This document shows, one piece after another, positions 1-6,253 of a stretch of 10,999 bases of DNA (position 1 is the stretch's first letter; every line of letters starts with the position of its first letter). Made by a program: the position numbers and the translations under genes. The notes beneath the pieces are model-generated. The model searched no databases. It saw only the letters and a program-made list of their open reading frames with translations, and was not told where the DNA came from. Source of the DNA: Pavlovales sp. CCMP2436 (taxonomy: Eukaryota > Haptophyta > Pavlovophyceae > Pavlovales); contig MU631561.1 of assembly GCA_026770615.1 (NCBI GenBank), positions 15,583-26,581 on the forward strand, in the 5' to 3' direction.

Positions 1-467
1 TCGGCAACGACGGTGACGGCGGGCTCGGCGGAGGCTGCGGCGGAGGCGGCGGGGGCAGACTGGGTGGCGGCATTGGCAGAGGGCTGGGCGGCGGGCAGTG
101 CTAGGGCGGAGGGCACGGGGCCTTCCTCCACCCAGCGCGCCCTCCAACCTTTGTCCAGGCCTTCCACTTCTTCATCCCATACATCCTCCTCTGAACCCTC
201 CTTCAGACCAGCAACAAGCTCGGCCGCGTCCAATGCGGGGTGTTGCGCGTCGATCTCAGCAGCAGCGGGCTGGGCTGCGGGCTGAGCTTCGGGTCCATGG
301 GCGGCGACGGGCTGGGCTGCTAGAGCGCCCTGGTTGACAGCGGGCCGTGATGCTGCACCACCCTGGGCAGCGACGGCCTGGGCTGTTGGAGCACCCTGGG
401 CGGCGGCGGGCTGGGCTGCAGCAGCACCCTGGGCAGCGGCGGGCTGGGCGGCGAGCTGGGTGGCGGG
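1..467 (-). CDS. Partial Ala/Gln/Pro-rich protein with acidic segment, runs off left edge
   Basis: This frame is open on the minus strand from just after an in-frame TAG (468-470) to the window edge, 155 codons. It starts with Ala-Gln-Pro repeats of the type AAQPAAAQG (about 290-467). A unique stretch follows with codon choice typical of coding DNA: AEIDAQHPALDAAELVAGL, then an acidic Trp-containing run (SEEDVWDEEVEGLDKGWRARW), then an Ala/Pro/Ser-rich tail. The unique, charged part argues that this frame is truly translated. The TAG at its start lies in a CACCTAG context and could be a 3' splice site rather than a stop. I do not recognise the family. It is probably the downstream part of the same gene as the blocks up to 4085, but that link is inference. 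Confidence 0.5.
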
Positions 468-470
468 CTA

Positions 471-827
471 GGTGGTGGGCTTTGGCGACGGTAGGGGCGG
501 CGTCGTTGGAGAGGACTGGGGAGCCGGATGGGCAGTATGTTGTGGGTGAACGCACCTTTCTAGCGCCGGCTCAGTGCGCAGCGTGCTCGGCGACGGCAGC
601 GGTAGCGCAGTGCCCATCGACGGCTCGCTCGGCGGCGCACTCTTTGGCGTGTCCGCCGGTGTACGCAACGGCAGTGCGCCCGGGGGCTGGGCTGCTGCAG
701 CGTCCTGGGCGGCGGCGGGCTGGGCTGCTGCAGGCTGGGCTACTCCTGACCAGCCGGCAAGTAGGTGGGCTAGGGCTTTACGCTGGAGGACCTTGGCTCG
801 TCTCCTTGCCGCTTTTGAGCCTCTCTG
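471..827 (-). CDS. Pro/Ala-rich block in the same frame as the left-edge block
   Basis: Between two in-frame TAG codons (828-830 and 468-470) the minus frame stays open for 119 codons. It reads a basic helical start (KAARRRAKVLQRKALAHLLAG), then Ala-Gln-Pro repeats (AQPAAAQPAAAQ), then a Pro/Ser-rich stretch (TPADTPKSAPPSEPS). The same AQPAAAQ repeat occurs on both sides of the 468 TAG, which supports one continuous protein or a duplicated repeat tract. A possible donor (AAAG|GTGCGT, near 557) is present, but its phase does not match the downstream block, so no intron could be fixed. Function unknown. Confidence 0.35.
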
Positions 828-830
828 CTA

Positions 831-992
831 AGCACGACTCCAGTCGATCGCAGACACCTGCCAGTAGCTGCTTTCTTGCTCTGATACCCACCCACGCCTT
901 CTTGCTACTTGCCTCAGCTCCATCAGCTGGGCATGGTCCACACGTGTCCACCTGGCGCGGGGGGTTTCGGCCTTGGCTCGGAGGGTCAACCT
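831..992 (-). CDS. Possible SANT/Myb-like segment
   Basis: The minus frame between TAGs at 993-995 and 828-830 contains RARWTRVDHAQLMELRQVA, a second Trp about 20 residues on, then SSYWQVSAIDWSRA. After the TAG comes QRGSKAARRRAKVL. The spacing of the tryptophans and the final basic helix recall a Myb/SANT fold: RWT and acidic/His start, then WxxVA-like helix 2, then a basic helix 3. The match is by eye only. The competing frame (778-1581) is also open here, so the true frame is uncertain. If this frame is right, the TAG falls between helices 2 and 3, which implies a pseudogene, readthrough or an unusual code. Confidence 0.27.
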
Positions 993-1080
993 CTACCCTC
1001 CGGTGCCCCACGTCTACTGCTACCATAGCTGCTGCAGCAGCCCGTTGCAACGTCCTTGCTCTTGGCGCGGCAAGTAGGCA

Positions 1081-1523
1081 CCTGATCCGCTCCCTCGCTT
1101 CGCGCAGCTCGCGCTGGTTGGCCTTGAGGGCGGAGTCCGCCATTTGCTGCTCGGGAGTGAGCTCGACTCGACCGCGTCGCGCAATGGGCGTGAAGCCATT
1201 GCAGTCTCGCGCTAGCCCAGCGATGGTCCTCCTCTTTTCCAGCAACTCCACTCTGGTATCCATGATGTGATCGCGCTGCATGCACGCCTCCTTGAGCACC
1301 TCCCTATCCCGTCGCTTCTCTGCTCGCATCTGAGCAGGTGATGCGGCAGCGCACCGGAACGAGGGCTTCATGGGAGGGTCGCGAGGGTGCGGTGCATCAG
1401 TGCGATCTGAACTGGAGTGTCGCTTGGATGAGGCCACCCCTCCACTGGCCTTCGACTTCAGGTGGCGCAGCTGGGCCCGCGCCTGCCTCTTTTCCTGGGC
1501 ATAGGATGCGACAGCGTGCCCGG
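1081..1523 (-). CDS. Charged coiled-coil block, hypothetical protein
   Basis: This minus-strand frame reads AGHAVASYAQEKRQARAQLR, a Ser/Lys-rich linker, then a long charged helical region (MRAEKRRDREVLKEACMQRD, then RVELLEKRRTIAGLARDC), then LTPEQQMADSALKANQRELR and EARERIRCLLA. The alternation of charged and hydrophobic residues predicts coiled coil. The frame remains open to 778, but beyond about 1080 it loses protein-like character and competes with the SANT-like frame. A possible acceptor (CCCGTAG|CC at 1524-1526) would start the block, and GATCAG|GTGCCT near 1083 could end it. The family is not recognised, and the block is presumably an exon of the large left-hand gene. Confidence 0.45.
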
Positions 1524-1599
1524 CTACGGGAGTGCGTTCAGCTGCTGCGTGCCACGCAGGAGCACGTCTGGCGGTGCCCACCCTCGCCCCCGAGCGGTT

Positions 1600-2280
1600 G
1601 CTGCTGCGCTGTCGTGCTGCTGCTGCTGCTCACGGGGCGGCAGCTGGTGCTGGTGCTGCTTACGGGGCGGCAGCTGGCGCTGGCGCTACTCTCCGGGCGG
1701 CTGATGGCGCTGTTCTCGGGGCTGCTACTACTGTTGCTCTCCGAGCGGCTGCTGCTGCTGCTCTCCCTGCTGCTGCTCTGCGGGCGGCAGCTGGCGCTGC
1801 TGCTGCTCTCCGGGCGGTAGCTGGCGCTGCTCTCGGTGAGGCGGCTGCTACTCTCCGGGCGGCTGCTGATGCTCAAGGGGCGGCAACTGGCGCTGGTGCT
1901 GCTCTCCGGGCGTCGGCTGCTGCTGCTCTCCCTGGTGCTGCTCTCCAGGCGGCGGCTGCTGCTGCTGCTGCTCACTGGGTGGCAGCTGGCGCTGGTGCTG
2001 CTCTCCGGGCAACGGCTGCTGCTGCTCACGGGGCGGTAGCTGGCGCTGGCTCTGCTCTCCCTGTTACTGCTCTCCCTGCTACTGCTCTCCGGGCGGCAGC
2101 TGACGCTGTTGCTGCTCTCCGGGCGGCTGCTGGCGCTGTAGCTGCTCACGGAGCAGCAGCAGGCGCTGGTGCCGCTCTCGGGGCGGCGGCTGCTGTTGCT
2201 CTCCCTGCTGCTGCTCACGGGGCGGCTGCTGCTGCTCACGGGGCGGCAGCTGGCGCTGCTCTCCCTGCTGCCGAGCCCGT
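1600..2280 (-). repeat. Gln/Pro-coding minisatellite (CTG/CAG-rich, GEQQQRQLPP)
   Basis: About 20 or more degenerate units of roughly 24-36 bp alternate a CTCCGGGCGG or CACGGGGCGG core with CTG-rich spacers on the plus strand. On the minus strand one frame reads repeats such as GEQQQRQLPP and GEQHQGEQQQP, a natural-looking Gln/Pro repeat. The other two minus-strand frames and one plus-strand frame are also long and open, which is a by-product of the repeat. The Gln frame is interrupted only by TAG and TAA codons, each where CAG or CAA would fit the repeat. The tract may be a coding repeat of the large minus-strand gene, or an intron. Confidence 0.6.
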
Positions 2281-2359
2281 GTGCGGCCGCCCCCTGTGTC
2301 CCCACGGCGTACAGCAGCACGCTCGCCTGCGTGCCCAGCTGCACCCTCAGCTGTCTTCT

Positions 2360-3012
2360 TCACGTCGACGGGCGGGGTAGCGGCGGCGGCTTGTAGCGCG
2401 GCGAGCGCGGCGGTGAGGCTACAATTGCAGCAGCCGAGCTCTTGGCCTCGTACTCGGCCTGCAGGAGCTCGTCTCTCCTCGACTGCATGATGGCCATGCT
2501 TATTTCGTACTCCTCTCTGGACTCCACGTATATGGATATAAGAGGTGCTGGCGCGTGCTGAACCGGGTGCTTGCCCGGGGCAGAGTCGGCCGCAAGTGAG
2601 CCAGCGGTTGAGTGTCGCTGCCTCTCCTCCGTCGAACTCACTGTGCCGGCCGCCGCCGAGCTTGCGGCCGTGCCCATCTCCGCCTTTACCAAGGGTGGAG
2701 GGGGACGCACCGGCGCTAGGCTCGCAGCAACCGCGCTCTCGAGCTTCACCATCTCTGCGGCTGCTGCGGCTGCGGCGGAAAATGCGACCACAGCGGTGGC
2801 GGCAGCGACGTCTGCGGCGCTGGCAGCAGCAGCTTCGGTGGCAGCGACGGAGGCGGCTTTGGCAGCAGATTGCGCCTTAGCTGCAATCTTGGCGTTTGTG
2901 CGGTCGATTGCAGCCTTGTTGGGTCGGATCGCGCCCTCGATCGCAAGTGACGAGGGCGTGGGCCCAACCACAATCCAGCCCTCCAAGTCGAGAGTCGCCG
3001 GCGCGTGTAGAT
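2360..3012 (-). CDS. Ala-rich helical block, hypothetical protein
   Basis: The minus frame contains a unique segment (LDLEGWIVVGPTPSSLAIEG, then IRPNKAAIDRTNAKIAAKAQ), then a long Ala-rich run predicted to be helical (AAKAASVAATEAAAASAAD). A Pro/Val/Lys linker follows, and then a charged segment ending SREEYEISMAIMQSRRDELL and QAEYEAKSS, before a basic Pro-rich tail and TGA at 2360. Strong GC at third codon positions supports coding. The 5' edge is uncertain: several AG acceptors lie at 3010-3060, and the upstream block is in another frame. A further minus frame starting near 2400 (TPPVDVKKTAEG) leads into the Gln repeat, so an intron may bypass the TGA. The function is not recognised. Confidence 0.5.
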
Positions 3013-3059
3013 TTGCGGCATGTACTCCTCTGCGCCCGCAGTTGTGCCCTGTACGCAAG

Positions 3060-4085
3060 TTGGAGCCCCAGGTCGCGCGCCAATCGCCCTTGGCCTTTGG
3101 CAGGGGCGCCGACCCGCCCTGCGGAAGGCGCGCTGCCAGCCGCTGAGCTCAGCGCGCTGCCCTTGGCGCTCGGCGTGCCGCCCACGGCGCTCGGCGCGCT
3201 GGCCGCGGCGCTCGGTGCGCCAGCCGCGGTGCTCGGCGCGCTGGCCGTGGCGTTCGGCACGCCGGCCGCGGCGCCCGGCGCGTTGCCCATGGCGCTCGGT
3301 GCGCTTGCCACGGCGCTCGGCGTGCCGACCGCGGCGCCCGGCTCGCTGCGCACGGCGCTCAGCGCGCTGGCCGTGGCGCTCGGTGCGCCGGCTGCGGCGC
3401 TCGGCGCGCCGACCGTGGCGCTCGGCGCGCCGGCCGTGGCGCTCGGCACGCTGGCCTCGGCGTTCGGCGTGCTGGCCGCGGCGCTCGGCGCGCCAGCCGC
3501 GGTGCCCGGCGCGCTGCCCACGGCGCTCTGCGCGCTGGCCGCGACGCCCGGCCCGCCGCCCGTGGCGCTCGGCGTGCTGGTCATGGCGCCCGGCATCGGC
3601 GGCGCACCCAGCAGTGCGGACTGCACTGGGCGACATACGCGGTGTAGGCTTTGCCAGCGGTCGCAGCACCGCTGCGTCGGCGCTGGCCGGGGCATCTCCT
3701 TCGAGAATGGCTTGAACTCGGGCGTAGGCTTGTCCATCCAGAGCGACGGGTTTGGCGGCTCCTGTGTCTCGCCCAGCGCCAGCACGCTCGGCTGCAGCTC
3801 GCCCGTGCTTGGCTTCTGCCCCTCCAGTGACTCGTCGAGTCGGGCGCAGGTAGGCTGGAAGCCGTCCTTCAGCTGGGCCGTATCACGCTTGGCGATCTCG
3901 TTGGCGCGCCGCGGTAGCTCTCTCGACGGCCACACGTCCCCTCTCGGCGGCTGCCCAGTCTCGCTCAGCTGGGCCGCGAGCTGCTCAGCCGCCTTCATCC
4001 CTTCGAGCAGCGTCTCGCCCAGCATGAGGATTGCCGCGATGCGGGTGCTGCATTGGCTGTCCGAGTCACATCCTGCTGTCAACAT
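3060..4085 (-). CDS. Start of large low-complexity protein with heptapeptide array
   Basis: This is a minus-strand open frame. I chose the ATG at 4083-4085 (MLTAGCDSDSQ) because it lies at the edge of the GC-rich region, although the frame is open up to an ATG at 4193. The first 140 or so residues are unique and helical: RIAAILMLGETLLEGMKAAE, SRELPRRANEIAKRDTAQLK, then CARLDESLEGQKPSTGELQP. A Pro-rich linker follows, then about 21 copies of a seven-residue Ala/Ser/Pro unit, then a basic segment near 3100. The end of the exon is not certain because the frame changes near 3010-3060. There is no recognised enzyme domain. The make-up suggests a structural or nuclear low-complexity protein. Confidence 0.5.
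3150..3610 (-). repeat. 21-bp tandem array encoding seven-residue (G/S)APSAxA units
   Basis: About 21 head-to-tail units of 21 bp, each close to GCGCTCGGCGCGCTGGCCGC on the plus strand. Because the unit is a multiple of three, every copy keeps the same frame. On the minus strand it reads SAPSAAA, GAPSATA, STPNAEA and similar. No stop occurs in several frames on both strands, so long plus-strand open frames here are artefacts of the repeat. Substitutions between units are many, so the array is not recent. Confidence 0.8.
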
Positions 4086-4491
4086 AGTGGGCCCCGCGCG
4101 GCGGCCCAACGGTGCTCCTGAGGTCCCACCCGAGTACTGTCTCTCTCGCCAATCAGCGTCGGCCAACGGCCGACATCGTGAGCCTGTAATCATTACTGTT
4201 TTTTGAAGCGTAACTTAAAGTTGTTTCTATGTGATCGCATCAAGAAAATGAAATTATTATTGTCAATCTCCGCACTAGTTATGGCTTCATAATATATTGA
4301 TTCTTGCGCGCTAGTCTAAATGCTCACACATAGAAATGCGATAATAAAATTAAGTGAAATAATTATGTTTTTATAATTCAAAGAAGAATTTTGTCGATCT
4401 TCGCACTGGGTCAAAATTCGAATTAGTGGCCAGTCCGGGGGGGAAATCGAAAATAGTCCGGTGAAAATCCTCCGGAGCAAGTCAGAAACCG

Positions 4492-4602
4492 GAGGTGGTG
4501 CCGCGGAATTAGTTGCAGATTCGTGAATGGGGCGGTGCCCCATTCACGAATCTGCAACAGCCCCATTCACGAATCTGCAACAAACTCCGCGGCACCACTT
4601 CG
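4492..4602. repeat. Foldback hairpin with tripled arm
   Basis: A perfect 22-bp inverted repeat (4512-4533 and 4537-4558) flanks a 3-nt loop (GGT). The right arm is then repeated directly at 4560-4581. The sequence just outside (GTGGTGCCGCGGA on the left near 4495-4506, TCCGCGGCACCAC on the right near 4586-4598) is also inverted, so the second right-arm copy and its flank form a nearly 42-bp imperfect inverted repeat with the left side. This could be a small foldback/MITE-like element or a structured non-coding RNA. No open frame lies inside it. Confidence 0.85.
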
Positions 4603-4612
4603 GGAACCATGA

Positions 4613-4861
4613 CTTTCATTTCGCTTCCGAACGCTGAGAATCGGAAATGTTAGTGACACGAAGTATGTTGTCAACCCTAGAGGCACCTGGGAGGCACATG
4701 AGGTGGGCTATGACCGTCGAGGAGGGCTCTACTCGACACTAGCTATTGACACCTAGCGCGCAGGGGTGACCAATGTCTACTTCTTCATCCCGGCCACCAC
4801 TTTTCCCCCTCTCCAGTGCGGAATCGCGCCACTAATTCGGATTGCGACCCCATTGGCCTCG
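4613..4861 (+). pseudogene. Protein-like open stretch interrupted by one TAG
   Basis: In one plus-strand frame 47 codons (4613-4753) read a protein-like sequence including LRIGNVSDTKYVVNPRGTWE and AHEVGYDRRGGLYSTLAIDT. An in-frame TAG (4754-4756) follows, then 35 more open codons (RAGVTNVYFFIPATTFPPLQ) to TAA at 4862. There is no start codon or clear splice site. It may be a decayed exon, part of a mobile element, or chance. The family is not recognised. Confidence 0.25.
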
Positions 4862-4921
4862 TAATAGTATGCAATGCAGTTAGTTCTTAGCTTGTATGCA
4901 ATTTGGGGATGGCGACTTACT

Positions 4922-5007
4922 GTAATTTTAAGAAATAAGTTAGATATTCGGCGTCAAATTTTATAGAAATTTATATATGAATGTACTGCAGATGCATATA
5001 TAAATGT
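4922..5007 (+). repeat. AT-rich duplicated segment, copy 1
   Basis: Begins TAATTTTAAGAAATAAGTTA and ends near TACTGCAGATGCATATATAA. A diverged direct copy lies at about 5708-5795, where the same landmarks recur in the same order. The shared pieces are interrupted by substitutions and small indels. Confidence 0.65.
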
Positions 5008-5059
5008 AGGGGGGTTCAGGCTGGCGGTACGTTTCAAGTTCAAATCAGGCTGATCTTAG

Positions 5060-5214
5060 CGCTCCGACGCAGGCTCCTACGCGCTACGCCGAAGTGGGGA
5101 GCTGGTAGAAGTGTTGGATGATGAGGAAGCCGAAAACAAAGCGCTGGAGTCGCTGCGCAACGCAGGGCCGCCCGACAGTGCGCGAGCAAGCGAGTCAATT
5201 GATGATCCCAGCGG
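5060..5214 (+). CDS. Possible isolated exon, acidic hypothetical
   Basis: After GATCTTAG (possible acceptor ending at 5059), the plus strand reads SDAGSYALRRSGELVEVLDD, then EEAENKALESLRNAGPPDSA and RASESIDDPSG. A GT (CAGCG|GTGACG) near 5215 could be a donor. The same frame stays open to TGA at 5330, but it passes through a (TA)n tract and a repeated non-coding segment, so coding beyond 5214 is doubtful. Composition is protein-like and unlike its AT-rich surroundings. No neighbouring exon was found. It could be a captured or relic gene fragment. Confidence 0.25.
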
Positions 5215-5265
5215 TGACGTATCGCTGGGAAGCGATCATATATATATATATTACGAAAGTGTTGC

Positions 5266-5313
5266 CTTCGTCGAAGCGCTCAGGATGGTATCGTCTTCTG
5301 CCTGGGGTGACCT
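5266..5313 (+). repeat. GC-rich repeat with CTTCGNCGAAG motif, copy a
   Basis: The core GAAGCGCTCAGGATGGT is preceded by a small palindrome (CTTCGTCGAAG) and followed by GCCTGGGGTGACC. It matches a direct copy at 5825-5872 and an inverted, diverged copy at 5411-5461. Confidence 0.7.
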
Positions 5314-5410
5314 AGGCCATAGCCGTGAGTGACACGTTAATACTAGTGGAAACGAGTTAGTTTCGCAACTATAGTTTTAACTCATACGTCTAGCAAACTA
5401 GGCTCTGGCT

Positions 5411-5461
5411 TCGGTCACCCCCGGGCAGACCAGACCGCAAGTGGGGGACGACCATCCTGAA
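5411..5461 (-). repeat. GC-rich repeat, inverted copy b
   Basis: Read on the minus strand it starts TTCAGGATGGTCGTCCCC and ends TGCCCGGGGGTGACCGAA, with a short insertion between. It matches copies a and c in inverted orientation. Confidence 0.6.
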
Positions 5462-5707
5462 CACTGTGAGCCTCCATAATTGAAGACAGAGCTCGCTCTA
5501 GGATTGCTGGATTCGTCTCGAAGAGCTCTTCCTTATACATTTATCAGAAATTTATGAGTTTGGGTGCGTGGGGTAGTAAATCAGTAACTAACAACGTGAT
5601 ATTTTTTAAAGGGGGGATTGGTGGATACAGTATTTAGCACAACGAAGAAATATTTTTAAATGTGAGAAATTTTGGATGCAGTATATAGCATTCTGATTTT
5701 TTCGTAT

Positions 5708-5795
5708 GTAATTTTAAGAAACAGGTTAGTTATTGGGTGATCATTTTTATCAAAAATTTGATATAAATCTACTGCAGATGCATATATTTAAAGTT
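5708..5795 (+). repeat. AT-rich duplicated segment, copy 2
   Basis: Shares GTAATTTTAAGAAA(C/T)A, GTTAG and TACTGCAGATGCATATAT with copy 1 at 4922-5007. It is followed by GC-rich copy c after only about 40 bp, whereas copy 1 is followed by copy a after about 260 bp. This suggests one composite repeat with an insertion or deletion between its parts. Confidence 0.6.
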
Positions 5796-5824
5796 TACTG
5801 GCCACATTTTGTTGCTGATTGTTG

Positions 5825-5872
5825 TCTTCGGCGAAGCGCTCAGGATGGTCGTCCACTGCCCGGGGTGACCTT
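5825..5872 (+). repeat. GC-rich repeat, copy c
   Basis: CTTCGGCGAAG palindrome, then GCGCTCAGGATGGTCGTCC and GCCCGGGGTGACC. Direct match to copy a. Confidence 0.7.
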
Positions 5873-6121
5873 TGCCATTGCCACTAGTAACTAAGTTAGT
5901 TACAAATATATTAAAAAAAGCCGAACTGAAACTGTGGCCTGAAGCCTTGCGCGTATATATTTAATATCAGCTCCGAAGTTTCATAAGTATTAGACTGTGC
6001 TGGCGGCGGTCGCGAGCCTCGCCCTATATTGTCGAGGCTCATGCATATATGTCGAAGTCCGAGGCTCAGGCCCAGGGCGCGCGCAGAACCTAGAGATGCA
6101 TTGGCAGGCGGAGCCGCTCCA

Positions 6122-6242
6122 GTGTGTAAATATCTAGAAAACATTCGGATCATGGGACCTTAGCAGAGCACACGGATACCGTCCCCACGGCTACGGCTGA
6201 TCAGACACACGACAATCGACGACTCTCTGACTGGCGCGCTGA
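6122..6242 (+). mobile_element. Introner-like element, type A, internally deleted, antisense in FHA gene 3' flank
   Basis: Starts GTGTGTAAATATCTAGA, jumps to AAACATTCGGATCATGGGAC and continues through GCACACGGATACCGTC to the tail ACTCTCTGACTGGCGCGCTG. Compared with the copies at 9032 and 6941-7058 it lacks about 45 bp between CTAGA and AAACA. Its orientation is opposite to the FHA gene, and it ends about 10 bp beyond that gene's stop codon. The flanks CCGCTCCA (6114-6121) and CCGCTCCG (6243-6250) match at 7 of 8 positions and may be a target-site duplication. It is probably not acting as an intron of the FHA gene here. Confidence 0.75.
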
Positions 6243-6253
6243 CCGCTCCGGGT

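Larger units (their letters stand above)
4207..6113. other. AT-rich intergenic region
   Basis: Base composition switches sharply at about 4205 from GC-rich coding to AT-rich DNA. Inside are a foldback hairpin, two pairs of duplicated segments and two short protein-like open stretches, listed separately. No complete gene, tRNA or rRNA was seen. A GC-rich patch at 5990-6110 holds no convincing exon. The region separates the leftmost minus-strand gene from the FHA gene. Confidence 0.7.

Noticed and set aside
1532..2380. Long Ala-rich plus-strand and Ser-rich minus-strand frames
   Set aside because: Both come from the CTG/CAG minisatellite, which lacks stops in several frames. Only the Gln/Pro reading looks natural, and even that is not certain.
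2525..2550. TATATGGATATAAG, resembling the start of the 9560 element on the opposite strand
   Set aside because: Only about a dozen bases match, no other landmark of the element follows, and it lies inside a coding-like block (ISIYVESREEYE).
2896..4206. 436-codon plus-strand open frame
   Set aside because: It mirrors the 21-bp array. Its unique flanks have poor composition, while the minus-strand flanks are charged and helical.
5911..6153. 80-codon minus-strand frame after the FHA gene
   Set aside because: It reads through the antisense introner-like element and AT-rich DNA. No motif or splice site supports it.
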